Assembly: GCF_900106785.1 (NCBI RefSeq)
Contig: NZ_LT629845.1
Location: 862,778-926,777, forward strand
Direction of reading: 5' to 3'
Source: Prevotellamassilia timonensis
Lineage (GTDB): Bacteria > Bacteroidota > Bacteroidia > Bacteroidales > Bacteroidaceae
DNA: 64,000 nt
Below the pieces are notes generated by a model, which saw nothing but the letters and a program-made list of their open reading frames with translations, was not told the origin of the DNA and ran no database searches. Each line of letters starts with the position of its first letter. Positions within the stretch are counted from its first letter, which is position 1. Both the position numbers and the translations under genes were made by a program. This document shows, in pieces, positions 38,961 through 48,322 of the stretch.

Positions 38961-40652
38961 ATGAAACCTATAATATATCAAATTTTTACACGCCTATACG
39001 GCAACAACAAGCATACAACCAACCTCCCCAATGGTAGCATTGAACAAAACGGCTGCGCAAAAATTAACGACATAACTTCTGCACAACTCAAACGCATTGC
39101 ATCATACGGTTTCACACACGTTTGGTTTACGGGACTTATCGAACATGCTACGCAGACCGACTATTCTCAATACGGAATAGCAACAGATCACCCTGCTGTT
39201 GTCAAAGGGCGTGCCGGCTCCCCATACGCAATAAAAGACTACTACGACATCGACCCCGATTTAGCCACTGATGTGCCTAATCGAATGAGTGAATTCGAAT
39301 CGTTACTTAAACGCACTCATTTGGCAGGACTTAAAATGGTTATTGACTTTGTTCCTAACCATGTAGCCCGCCAATATCACAGCGATGCAAGCCCCAAGGG
39401 GGTACACGATCTTGGTCAGGACGATGACACCTCTCAAAGTTTCTCACCACAGAATAACTTCTACTACATCGAGGGACAAACATTACACACTGACTTCGAC
39501 ACAGAACGCCGGGCACTTCACCCATACAGGGAATACCCCGCCAAAGCTACAGGAAACGACTGTTTCAATGCATGGCCGAGCCGTAACGATTGGTATGAAA
39601 CTATCAAACTAAATTATGGCATTGACTACATGAACGGTCGCCAAAATCATTTCAACCCCACCCCATCTACTTGGCTCAAGATGAAAGATATATTATTATT
39701 TTGGGCTTCAAAAGGAGTTGACGCTTTCCGATGCGACATGGCTGAGATGGTGCCAGCCGAATTTTGGCGTTTTGCCATACAAAAGGTACATGACAAATAC
39801 CCGCATGTATTGTTTATTGCCGAAGTATACAATCCTGGCGAATACCGACATTATATTGCCAGCGGATTCAATTATCTGTACGACAAAGTAGGCTTATATG
39901 ACACTTTGCGCGCTATTATATGTGATGGAAGATCGGCCTCATCTATAACAGGTTGCTGGCAAAGTATCGACGACATACGTGATCACATGCTTAATTTCCT
40001 CGAAAATCATGATGAGCAACGTATCGCCTCAGCTTATTTTGCGGGAAACGCACATAAAGCCCTCCCCGCATTAGTAGTTAGCAGCATGATGGGTACAAAT
40101 CCCTTCATGGTTTATGCCGGCCAAGAAATTGGTGAAACAGGCATGGATGCCGAAGGCTTCAGCGGAAGCGACGGACGGACCTCCATATTCGACTACTGGT
40201 CCGTACCCTCACTACGCAAGCTTACATCATCCAACCCCGCTAACGAACTTACAACTGACGAGGCTACCCTCTACAACTATTATTATAAAGTACTCAACCT
40301 TTGCAAAAAACAACCTGCCATCACCAATGGCGCTTTTTACGATTTGCAATACGCCAACTATAGCAATAAATATGGGTACAATTGCGACAGGCAATACGCT
40401 TTTATCCGCAAATCTGACGATGGGCAAACATTGCTTATCGTTGCAAACTTTGACCCTAACACCGTACACGTTGGAGTGTGCATTCCATCACATGCCATTT
40501 CTTTCTTGCACCTCAGATGTGGACTTACCTCTGCCACCGACCTAATTACTGGCAATTTACAAACAATCGAAGTCAAAGAAGACTCACCAGCATACATACA
40601 AGTTCCAGGAAATGGAGCCGTTGTTCTACAAATAGCAGGTAAGGCGAAATAA
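38961..40652 (+). CDS. GH13 alpha-amylase family enzyme (cytoplasmic)
   Basis: A 563-residue glycoside hydrolase of the alpha-amylase (GH13) family with no signal peptide. The four conserved regions are visible: VIDFVPNHV (about 133), DAFRCDMAEM with the nucleophile Asp (about 258), FIAEVYNPG with the acid Glu (about 285), and FLENHDEQR with the third carboxylate (about 348). The N-terminal KPIIYQIFTRLYGN is typical of Bacteroidetes intracellular GH13 enzymes. It probably degrades or rearranges internal alpha-glucan; exact specificity is not readable. Confidence 0.88.
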   Translation: MKPIIYQIFTRLYGNNKHTTNLPNGSIEQNGCAKINDITSAQLKRIASYGFTHVWFTGLIEHATQTDYSQYGIATDHPAVVKGRAGSPYAIKDYYDIDPDLATDVPNRMSEFESLLKRTHLAGLKMVIDFVPNHVARQYHSDASPKGVHDLGQDDDTSQSFSPQNNFYYIEGQTLHTDFDTERRALHPYREYPAKATGNDCFNAWPSRNDWYETIKLNYGIDYMNGRQNHFNPTPSTWLKMKDILLFWASKGVDAFRCDMAEMVPAEFWRFAIQKVHDKYPHVLFIAEVYNPGEYRHYIASGFNYLYDKVGLYDTLRAIICDGRSASSITGCWQSIDDIRDHMLNFLENHDEQRIASAYFAGNAHKALPALVVSSMMGTNPFMVYAGQEIGETGMDAEGFSGSDGRTSIFDYWSVPSLRKLTSSNPANELTTDEATLYNYYYKVLNLCKKQPAITNGAFYDLQYANYSNKYGYNCDRQYAFIRKSDDGQTLLIVANFDPNTVHVGVCIPSHAISFLHLRCGLTSATDLITGNLQTIEVKEDSPAYIQVPGNGAVVLQIAGKAK

Positions 40653-40766
40653 GAGCAGTGGCAGTTTCAATCAAAAAACAATACACGATTTTGCTATATA
40701 AATATCGCAAATACATATATAATCAAGTCTAAGAAGATATTTTTCTAAAAATATCCACAGTATCAC

Positions 40767-40797
40767 TTGGCAGTTATCACAAAACATGCTAACTTTG
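40767..40797 (+). promoter_or_regulatory. Promoter of initiator tRNA copy 1
   Basis: TTG (40767) and TAACTTTG (40790-40797) with a 20-base spacer form a textbook Bacteroidetes promoter. The same sequence recurs before the second tRNA. Confidence 0.8.
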
Positions 40798-40846
40798 CAC
40801 TCGCAAACAAGAAATAAGAGCAACAAGCACTTATAAAACCTGACAT

Positions 40847-40919
40847 CGCGGAGTGGAGCAGTTGGTAGCTCGCCAGGCTCATAACCTGGAGGTCGTTCGT
40901 TCGAGTCGAGCCTCCGCAA
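40847..40919 (+). tRNA. tRNA-fMet (CAT), copy 1
   Basis: A 73-nt cloverleaf, with CCA not encoded. The anticodon loop CTCATAA gives anticodon CAT. The C1-A72 mismatch (CGCGGAG paired with CTCCGCA) and close overall match to bacterial initiator tRNA mark it as the initiator form. The 29-31 stem has A-T, G-C, G-C instead of three G-C pairs. Confidence 0.92.
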
Positions 40920-40924
40920 CAACA

Positions 40925-40960
40925 AGAGTTGAAGTTCAAAAGGACTTCAACTCTTTTTTT
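40925..40960 (+). terminator. Terminator of tRNA-fMet copy 1
   Basis: Perfect 11-bp stem AGAGTTGAAGT / ACTTCAACTCT followed by seven T. It starts 6 bases after the tRNA. Confidence 0.9.
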
Positions 40961-41071
40961 GTACAACATACCCAACCTCAACAAAAACGCGTTTTTCGAC
41001 TTATCCCGCAAATTTACACCTGATATTTGCCCCTGCCCGCTCCAACAAAGAAAATATATTTGCAGAATAAT

Positions 41072-41102
41072 TTGGCAGTTATCACAAAACATGCTAACTT
41101 TG
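41072..41102 (+). promoter_or_regulatory. Promoter of initiator tRNA copy 2
   Basis: TTG (41072) and TAACTTTG (41095-41102), the same sequence as the promoter of copy 1 including the spacer. Confidence 0.8.
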
Positions 41103-41151
41103 CACTCGCAAACAAGAAATAAGAGCAACAAGCACTTATAAAACTTGACAT

Positions 41152-41224
41152 CGCGGAGTGGAGCAGTTGGTAGCTCGCCAGGCTCATAACCTGGAGGTCG
41201 TTCGTTCGAGTCGAGCCTCCGCAA
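41152..41224 (+). tRNA. tRNA-fMet (CAT), copy 2
   Basis: Identical to the tRNA at 40847-40919, including the initiator-type C1-A72 mismatch and CAT anticodon. The promoter-to-terminator unit is duplicated, with a ~150-bp unrelated spacer between the units. Confidence 0.92.
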
Positions 41225-41229
41225 CTACA

Positions 41230-41268
41230 AGAGTTGAAGTTCAAAATAAGACTTCAACTCTTTTTTTT
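41230..41268 (+). terminator. Terminator of tRNA-fMet copy 2
   Basis: The same 11-bp stem as copy 1 (41230-41240, 41251-41261) with a slightly longer loop and eight T. Confidence 0.9.
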
Positions 41269-41526
41269 GTCTATAACAACAAGGACACACAGAAACATGA
41301 CCACCTATATAAAACACGATTAAAAACGAGCTTATGATACATATATACAAAAAAAATTGATTGTCTCACGACAACCAATCTTTACTAACCTTAAATCTAA
41401 TACCATGAAAAACATTGCAAATGTATAGCATTTATTCCCATCATGCAAGCATTATGCAAACTTCTGCCATTTATTTAATGATATTTTATTGCATAGAAAC
41501 CATTTTGGCAAGTCTTGTTTGCATAA

Positions 41527-42225
41527 TCAAACACAATCACGCATCTGTCTAAGCAAATCACGTTGATGCTCCGTCAACCCCGTAGGCAAATTCACCTTGT
41601 ATGTTATAATCAAGTTTCCATAAGTGCCATCGGGCTTCTGATACCCCTTGCCACGCAAACGTATCTTCGCTCCATTCTGAGTTTCAGGTTTAACCTTCAA
41701 TTTGAGCTTACCATTTTGCGTTTGCAGCAATATATCACCACCAAGCAAAGCCGTATACATATCTATACTGACAGTTGCATGTGCATCATAGTCATCCGGA
41801 TTTACATACGTATGCTCCGAAGCCCGACGCCCGCTACGACCACCTGCCGCCCGTCCGAACAAATCCTCAAAGAATGATGAGAAAGCACCAGAACCACCTG
41901 CAAACTGACTAAAGTCAAATCCGTCAGCACCATCACCAGAACTGTAATAATACTGTCCGCCATTACCTCCTGCAGACCCTGTATGCTCAAAAGCATCAGC
42001 TTGCTGCCATTGTTCGCCATACTTATCATACTTACGACGTTTTTCAGGGTCTGACAGCACAGCATTAGCCTCATTCAATGCCTGGAATTTAGCCTTAGCC
42101 TTAGGGTCGTCAGGGTGCAAGTCGGGGTGAAACTGTTTAACACGCTTTCGATAAGCTGCTTGTATATCGGCCTGAGGAATATCCTTAGGCACACCCATAA
42201 TTTTGTAATAATCTATGAATGCCAT
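41527..42225 (-). CDS. DnaJ C-terminal domain protein (CbpA-like)
   Basis: A 232-residue J-domain co-chaperone. The J domain occupies residues 4-70 with the HPD triplet in QFHPDLHPDD (about 33). A Gly/Ser-rich linker follows (about 80-125), then one beta-domain of the DnaJ C-terminal type (about 150-220, IDMYTALLGGDILLQT). No CxxCxGxG zinc repeats are present, so it is a CbpA-type class II co-chaperone. It is shorter than typical CbpA (~300) because only part of the double C-terminal domain remains. It stands alone on the minus strand. Confidence 0.88.
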   Translation of the reverse strand: MAFIDYYKIMGVPKDIPQADIQAAYRKRVKQFHPDLHPDDPKAKAKFQALNEANAVLSDPEKRRKYDKYGEQWQQADAFEHTGSAGGNGGQYYYSSGDGADGFDFSQFAGGSGAFSSFFEDLFGRAAGGRSGRRASEHTYVNPDDYDAHATVSIDMYTALLGGDILLQTQNGKLKLKVKPETQNGAKIRLRGKGYQKPDGTYGNLIITYKVNLPTGLTEHQRDLLRQMRDCV

Positions 42226-42431
42226 AATGTCTGATTTTTAATTATACCTTTCGTATAACAAATGGAGTGCCACATGACATAATTGTCAGTAAAAAATACC
42301 TAACAACCGCAAATAACACGTGATTTTTCTTACACAAATCACGCACTTGCAGCTTTTTTGAGTACTTTTGCACAAAATAAAAAGCCGACACACCCACATG
42401 CCGGCTATTAAATAAAAGATTTTCAAACACT

Positions 42432-43280
42432 ATGTATACAGTTGACCAATTAAACGACAAGCTGATCGACCTCGCATTCTCTGAAGATATTGGCGACGGC
42501 GACCACACCACTCTTTGTTGCATTCCCGAGAATGCCATGGGCAAATCACGCCTGCTTATTAAAGAAGAAGGCATCTTGGCAGGCATGCGTATAGCAAAGG
42601 AAATATTCCACCGTTTCGACCCTACCATGCAAGTTGAGCAATTCATGGAGGACGGCACGCATGTCAAACCTGGTGATGTGCCAATGATTGTCACAGGCAA
42701 AGTGCGTTCCTTGCTGCAAACTGAGCGTTTGATGCTCAACGTCATGCAGCGTATGAGCGGTATTGCCACAATGACTAACAAGTATGTACAACGCCTTGAA
42801 GGTACAAACACCCGTGTGCTCGACACTCGCAAAACAACCCCAGGCATGCGTATGCTTGAGAAGGAGGCTGTCAAAATTGGCGGCGGCTGCAACCACCGTA
42901 TCGGACTTTTTGACATGATATTGCTCAAAGACAACCACATCGATTTTGCAGGTGGTATTGCCAATGCGCTTGATCGTTGCGCTGCATACCAAAAAGAAAA
43001 AGGACTCAATCTGAAGGTAGAGATTGAGTGCCGTACCTTCGACGAAATCAAACAAGTCATGGCACATGGCGGTGCAGATCGCATCATGCTTGACAATTTC
43101 TCCATTGAAGATACCAAAAAAGCTGTAGAACTTATCAATCACAAGTTCGAGACAGAATCAAGCGGTGGTATCACTTACGACACACTGCGTCAATATGCCG
43201 AATGTGGCGTTGACTTCATATCTGTTGGCGCACTCACCCACTCTGTCAAGGGCCTTGACATGTCATTCAAAGCCTGTTAA
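42432..43280 (+). CDS. nadC: Nicotinate-nucleotide pyrophosphorylase (carboxylating)
   Basis: A 282-residue quinolinate phosphoribosyltransferase of de novo NAD synthesis. Seen: the N-terminal DIGDGDHTT block (about 18-26), the LNVMQRMSGIATMTNKYV helix (about 100), the phosphoribosyl-binding DTRKTTPGMR and GGGCNHRIGLFDMILLKDNHI region (about 135-175), and VEIECRTFDE with the catalytic residues (about 197). A TACTTTTG box lies ~65 bp upstream. A strong hairpin follows the stop codon. Confidence 0.94.
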   Translation: MYTVDQLNDKLIDLAFSEDIGDGDHTTLCCIPENAMGKSRLLIKEEGILAGMRIAKEIFHRFDPTMQVEQFMEDGTHVKPGDVPMIVTGKVRSLLQTERLMLNVMQRMSGIATMTNKYVQRLEGTNTRVLDTRKTTPGMRMLEKEAVKIGGGCNHRIGLFDMILLKDNHIDFAGGIANALDRCAAYQKEKGLNLKVEIECRTFDEIKQVMAHGGADRIMLDNFSIEDTKKAVELINHKFETESSGGITYDTLRQYAECGVDFISVGALTHSVKGLDMSFKAC

Positions 43281-43300
43281 CACATTACCGAAAGTCTTTC

Positions 43301-43348
43301 AACGGGGTAACAAGTCAACATATAAACAGCTGGACTTGTTACCCCGTT
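43301..43348 (+). terminator. Terminator-like hairpin after nadC
   Basis: Perfect 16-bp stem (43301-43316 and 43333-43348, AACGGGGTAACAAGTC) with a 16-base loop, ~20 bp after the nadC stop. There is no long T-run. Confidence 0.65.
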
Positions 43349-43397
43349 AACTCAAGTCCTGCATACATCATTTACAGATAAAACGGAACAATCCATA

Positions 43398-45059
43398 ATG
43401 AAACACTTCATCAAAAGCATAGCAAAAGTATTTGCCTCCTTATTGCTTTGGAGCACTACAATTTCTAATGCCGACGCATGCACAAGTTTCTTAATCGGTA
43501 AAAAAGCATCAGCCGATGGCTCTGCCTTCATTACTTACAACCAAGATGACTACGGCATGTTTGGCCGCCTCAACTACCTGCCAGCAGGCAAACACGCTGC
43601 AGGAACCATGCGTAAAATTATTGACGGTGACACCAATCATTACCACGGCGAAATACCCGAAGCCCCCTACACCTACGCGGTGATGGGCTACATCAATGAG
43701 CACCAAGTCGGCATCACCGAAACTACATTCGGCGGCCGTTCCGAATTAGCCGACACCAACGGCATCATTGACTATGTCAGCCTGATGACCATTGCACTAC
43801 AGCGTTCACGAACAGCAAGAGAGGCCATTGAAGTAATGACTTCACTCGTGCAAAAATATGGATATGCCTCTGAAGGCGAAAGCTTCTCTATAGCCGATCC
43901 CAACGAAGTTTGGATCATGGAAATGATTGGAAAAGGGCCACAAGAGAAAGGTGCCGTATGGGTAGCAGTACGTATCCCAGACGACTGCATTGCCTGCCAT
44001 GCCAATCAAAGCCGCATTCACCAATTCAACATGCATGACAAAAAGAACGTCATCTATTCCAAGGACGTTATCAGCTTTGCCCGAAAACGCGGATATTTTA
44101 GTGGAAAGGACGCTGAATTCTCTTTCGCAGATGCCTATGCTCCTGCCGATTTCAGTGCTATACGCTACTGCGAAACACGTGTATGGAGTTTCTACAACAA
44201 ATGGGTAGAGGGCATGGATAAATACCTTGACTACGTTGACGGCAAACATATCGGCAAGGCTGCCCCCATGCCGCTTTATTTCAAGCCCAAACAATTACTT
44301 TCGCTGCACGATGTCATGAACTCCATGCGCGACCACTACGAAGGTACACCTTTCGACATAACAAAAGATGTCGGTGCTGGACCATACAACGCACCCTACC
44401 GCCCCACCCCATTAGCTTGGGAGTATAATGGTAAAAAATACTTCAACGAACGCCCCATATCCACACAGCAAACGGCTGGAACCTATGTTATTCAACTGCG
44501 CAACTATCTGCCAAATGCCATAGGAGGCATTGTGTGGTATGGAAACGACGACCCCAACATGATTGCCTATACCCCAATTTACTGTAGCGCAAGCCAAGCA
44601 CCCGCGTGCTACGACCCCAAAGAAGCTAACGACGTAACCTTCTCGTGGAACTCTGCCTTTTGGGTTGAAAATTGGGTGTCAAACATGACATATCCTCGCT
44701 ATTCGCAATTATATCCGAGCGTAAAAGCAGCGCAACAAGAGCTTGAACAGGCCTATTCAAACCAGCAGGCCGAAGTCGAGAACAAAGCAAAATTACTATT
44801 GGCACAAGATCCTGCTCGAGCCAAAGCTTATCTCACAGACTACTCAATACAATGCGCCAATCAAATGATGCAACGTTGGAAAAAATTAGGTGAATATCTG
44901 ATTGTCAAATATAACGACCAAGCAATCAAGCCCGAAAAAGATGGAAAATTCGAACTCACTCCTGACGGACTCGGAAAGGCCGTTGAGCGTCCTGGATTTG
45001 ACGAGAATTATCGCAAGACTATTGTAAAAGAAACTGGCGACAAATACCTTGTGCCATAA
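43398..45059 (+). CDS. C69 family dipeptidase (secreted)
   Basis: A 553-residue N-terminal nucleophile hydrolase. A signal peptide of about 27 residues ends in ADA and is followed directly by Cys, the start of the mature enzyme (CTSFLIGKKASADGS). This is the peptidase C69 (PepD) arrangement, where the new N-terminal Cys is the nucleophile. A conserved NQDDYG follows, and EVWIMEMIGKG is at about 175. It probably hydrolyses dipeptides or related amides in the periplasm. Length is typical. Confidence 0.88.
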   Translation: MKHFIKSIAKVFASLLLWSTTISNADACTSFLIGKKASADGSAFITYNQDDYGMFGRLNYLPAGKHAAGTMRKIIDGDTNHYHGEIPEAPYTYAVMGYINEHQVGITETTFGGRSELADTNGIIDYVSLMTIALQRSRTAREAIEVMTSLVQKYGYASEGESFSIADPNEVWIMEMIGKGPQEKGAVWVAVRIPDDCIACHANQSRIHQFNMHDKKNVIYSKDVISFARKRGYFSGKDAEFSFADAYAPADFSAIRYCETRVWSFYNKWVEGMDKYLDYVDGKHIGKAAPMPLYFKPKQLLSLHDVMNSMRDHYEGTPFDITKDVGAGPYNAPYRPTPLAWEYNGKKYFNERPISTQQTAGTYVIQLRNYLPNAIGGIVWYGNDDPNMIAYTPIYCSASQAPACYDPKEANDVTFSWNSAFWVENWVSNMTYPRYSQLYPSVKAAQQELEQAYSNQQAEVENKAKLLLAQDPARAKAYLTDYSIQCANQMMQRWKKLGEYLIVKYNDQAIKPEKDGKFELTPDGLGKAVERPGFDENYRKTIVKETGDKYLVP

Positions 45060-45189
45060 ACACAACCACATTGCAATCAACCTGTAATTAGAAGTTGAGC
45101 AGTCTGATGATATACGATAAATAGTTTGACGCATATCTGACGACTGGTCAACTTCTATACGTTATGCCTACGTTGTATTCACCCACGCC

Positions 45190-47712
45190 ATGACTTCACT
45201 CAACGAACTACTACATTGCTACCATTACTTGCCAGCTTCCGACATAGCCTCAAATGTCAACAAGAGCATCAATGGCACACACAACTCATTAGTCATCACA
45301 GCACCACCCGGAGCCGGAAAATCGACACTGCTACCGCTCACCATGTTGCATGGAGCCTTACAAACAGGCAAAATTCTCATGCTCGAGCCGAGACGTATTG
45401 CCGCCAAACAAGTAGCCATACGTATGGCGCACATGCTTGGCGAGACTGTTGGAAAAACTATTGGTTATCGCGTCAGATTTGAAAGCAAAATATCATCTCA
45501 AACTCGTATTGAAGTCCTCACAGAAGGCATTCTCACACGTATGCTGGTTGATGACGCCACACTCGATGGCGTAAGCATCGTCATATTTGACGAATTTCAC
45601 GAACGCAACATAAATTCCGACCTTGCACTTGCACTTGTACGTCAGACACAGCAAATCATCAGGCCCGATCTCAAAATAGTTGTCATGTCGGCCACAATAG
45701 ATGCTCAGGCCATTTGCCAAGCACTTCAAGCTCCTCTTATAGAAAGCAAGGGCCGCATTTACCCCGTACAAACTATTTACAGCCAACAAACCCCCGACAT
45801 GAACGACATGGCTCAAGCTGTTGTAACAACCATACGCCATGCACACGCTGCACACGACGGCGACATTCTCGCTTTTCTACCAGGATATGCCGACATTGAC
45901 AAGTGCATGAGACTCTTAGCTGACAGCCTTTCGCCTACCACCATATGTCCGCTATATGGACAGTTGGCTCCCGAAAAACAACAAACTGCCATATCCCCCT
46001 CAGCACCTGGCATGCGCAAGGTCGTGCTTGCCACCCCCATAGCCGAAACATCACTTACTATAGAAGGAGTACGCATTGTCATTGACAGCGGTTTATACCG
46101 CACACAAGTTTTTGACCCACGTACCGAACTGAGCCATCTCGAGACCACACGCATCAGCATGGATATGGCTGTACAACGTGCCGGACGTGCTGGACGCGTG
46201 GCCAATGGCACATGCTATCGGATGTGGACATCTGCCTCAGAACATTTGATGACACAACAACGCTCTCCCGAAATCATATCAGCAGACTTGGCGTCTGTTG
46301 TATTAAGTGTCGCAGCCTTCGGCGAAAGCAATATTTATAATCTCCCGTGGCTCACACCACCACCTGAGGCGAATGTGTTGAAGGCGCAGCATTTGCTGAC
46401 AACATTAGGTTGCATCAACAAAGAAGGACGCATCACCGAACTTGGACAAAAAGTTGCAACCATGCCATGCCACCCGCGCATTGCCCGCATGATACTGAGC
46501 GCAAAAAATCACGATCTTACAAAGTTAGCATGCGACATCGCTGCTGTTATCGAAGAAAAAGACCCTTTGACCGACACAACCGACTGCGACATTAGCTTAC
46601 GCATATCGGCGTTGCGCCAACATCGAGCTCTTAATCGCCTTGCACAATGGCGACGGATAGCACAAATTGCCGCTGAATATCGCAAAATGGTTAAAACGAA
46701 TGTCGAAGACAACACAAACAATTTTTCGCCCAATGACGTCGGACAGCTTATTGCCTTTGCCTATCCTGAGCGCATAGCAAAGGCTATCGACAGTATCGGT
46801 TCCTTCCGTTTAGCCAACGGCAACAACATACGCTTGCAACAAAGCGATACGCTCACTGCCAGCCAATGGATAGCCATAGCATCACTTTATGCCGAAACAG
46901 GTAAATGTGGCCGTGTATTTTTGGCTGCTCCCATCACCCCATCTGACTTTGATTCTGCAATAATAACAGAACGGGACAATCTGTCATGGGACAACAAACA
47001 AGGAACTATCGTCGCACAACACGAATTACGCATTGGCAAACTGTTGCTGAAGAGCTCACCTATAAATCATGTCGACGCTACCGATCTCATCAACACCATT
47101 TGTGACGCAACTGCAAAACACGGACTCAGCATGTTTAACTGGAACGATAGTTCTGTACTACAATTACAACAACGAGTAGCCAAAGTTGCCGAATGGCACC
47201 CCGAATTATCTCTGCCCGACATTTCGACCCAGCATCTGCTCAACAGTGCTCACGAATGGTTGCCGTTTTATCTTAACAACAACGGACACATACTAACAAA
47301 TATCAATGAGCTGAAGAAAGTCGATATCAAACAAGCCATATGGAACATCATACCCTACGAGCTTCAACTAATCATTGACCGCCTGGCTCCATCACACATA
47401 CAAGTCCCAACAGGCAGTTGCATTAGCATTGACTACGGACGTGCATCGGAGCACCCCGTACTGAGCGTACGTCTGCAAGAATGCTTTGGTATGGACGATA
47501 CACCTCGCGTTGACGACAACCGTCGCCCCATACTGATGGAACTACTGTCACCAGGCTACAAACCAGTGCAATTAACGCAAGATTTGAAGAACTTTTGGCA
47601 AACAACCTACTTTGAAGTCCGTAAAGAATTACGACGAAGATACCCAAAACACTATTGGCCGGACAACCCTTTAGTGGCAGAAGCCACCAAGGGCGTCAAG
47701 CGTAAACATTAA
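45190..47712 (+). CDS. hrpB: ATP-dependent helicase HrpB
   Basis: An 840-residue DEAH-type superfamily 2 helicase. Walker A is APPGAGKST (about 38-46), motif II is DEFHERN (about 134-140), motif III is VVMSATID (about 165-172), and motif VI is QRAGRAGR (about 325-332). The C-terminal half has the HrpB-specific region ending in LRRRYPKHYWPDNPLVA, which is the family hallmark. It is a single gene with a terminator downstream; the RNA substrate is not well defined. Confidence 0.93.
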   Translation: MTSLNELLHCYHYLPASDIASNVNKSINGTHNSLVITAPPGAGKSTLLPLTMLHGALQTGKILMLEPRRIAAKQVAIRMAHMLGETVGKTIGYRVRFESKISSQTRIEVLTEGILTRMLVDDATLDGVSIVIFDEFHERNINSDLALALVRQTQQIIRPDLKIVVMSATIDAQAICQALQAPLIESKGRIYPVQTIYSQQTPDMNDMAQAVVTTIRHAHAAHDGDILAFLPGYADIDKCMRLLADSLSPTTICPLYGQLAPEKQQTAISPSAPGMRKVVLATPIAETSLTIEGVRIVIDSGLYRTQVFDPRTELSHLETTRISMDMAVQRAGRAGRVANGTCYRMWTSASEHLMTQQRSPEIISADLASVVLSVAAFGESNIYNLPWLTPPPEANVLKAQHLLTTLGCINKEGRITELGQKVATMPCHPRIARMILSAKNHDLTKLACDIAAVIEEKDPLTDTTDCDISLRISALRQHRALNRLAQWRRIAQIAAEYRKMVKTNVEDNTNNFSPNDVGQLIAFAYPERIAKAIDSIGSFRLANGNNIRLQQSDTLTASQWIAIASLYAETGKCGRVFLAAPITPSDFDSAIITERDNLSWDNKQGTIVAQHELRIGKLLLKSSPINHVDATDLINTICDATAKHGLSMFNWNDSSVLQLQQRVAKVAEWHPELSLPDISTQHLLNSAHEWLPFYLNNNGHILTNINELKKVDIKQAIWNIIPYELQLIIDRLAPSHIQVPTGSCISIDYGRASEHPVLSVRLQECFGMDDTPRVDDNRRPILMELLSPGYKPVQLTQDLKNFWQTTYFEVRKELRRRYPKHYWPDNPLVAEATKGVKRKH

Positions 47713-47777
47713 AAACAAAACGGCTAATGCGACACCATTTCGAACGCACAGCCTTTTACTTACGCAATCTACGGAAA

Positions 47778-47810
47778 AAGAATGTTTGAGCGACCAAACA
47801 TTCTTTTTTT
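47778..47810 (+). terminator. Terminator after hrpB
   Basis: Stem AAAGAATGTTTG / CAAACATTCTTT (47778-47789 and 47795-47806) followed by a run of T, 66 bases after the hrpB stop. Confidence 0.8.
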
Positions 47811-47887
47811 GCAAATAGCATTACATCACATATACTGTTTCTCATATTTTGTCTACACTCTACACTTTGTACTTTAATTGATTGATA

Positions 47888-47922
47888 ACCAGAAACATAC
47901 GAAGTGTATACACCTTATATAC
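47888..47922 (+). repeat. Direct repeat flanking the terminase remnant, left
   Basis: A 35-bp sequence beginning AACCAGAAACATACGAAGTG and ending CTTATATA, matched at 30 of 35 positions by 51222-51256. It is a possible attachment or target-site remnant. Confidence 0.55.
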
Positions 47923-47992
47923 GCGAGTTCGAGATAATATTCTAAAAAGTAAAGAGCAGAAAAACATCCAACCTACAAAGGGTGGCCATAAT
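47923..47992 (-). mobile_element. Solo end of the IS982-type element
   Basis: Seventy bases match, in opposite orientation, the right end of the IS at 55503-56649, starting at its exact terminus (CGCGAGTTCGAG). It stops after GGCCATAA, so only a relic of a former insertion remains. Confidence 0.8.
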
Positions 47993-48322
47993 CTGAGCAA
48001 AAGCCACCCACATCTGGCTCGTATCAATGAGCGGTGACAATGCTGCGAATACTGCAAAAGTCCAAGGCTATGCTCTCTGCCTTCCGACAAAGCGTACGGG
48101 GCGACCAAGAACATCTCCGATAATGCTTCTGCCGTGTCACGAGATTGCCGAAGCAAGGCGCTTGCCACCGCCCCACATCTAGCCACTGCTACCATGTAGC
48201 CCACCTCTCCCACTCCTCCACACCCAAGCGCACGAAAAAGCCGCCATGCGCACAGCAAGAGAGCCAATGCGCACGGCGGCTGAAAGAAAGAATTGCCCGA
48301 ATGGGGGGCTTGGGAAAATGAG

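Larger units (their letters stand above)
47811..48322. other. Gap between hrpB and the phage remnant
   Basis: No credible gene. It holds an inverted-repeat partner of 51495-51514 (TTTTGTCTACACTCTACACT at about 47847-47866), a short direct repeat (47888-47922), the IS-end remnant (47923-47992) and ~320 bases of C-rich sequence. Open frames in that last part carry no recognisable domain. Confidence 0.5.

Noticed and set aside
42242-43138. Minus-strand open frame of ~300 codons opposite nadC
   Set aside because: It is a shadow of the nadC coding sequence, with biased Ser/Ile composition and no recognisable domain.
47860-48267. Minus-strand open frame near the IS end
   Set aside because: It crosses the IS-end remnant, is rich in Leu/Arg/Cys and has no recognisable domain.
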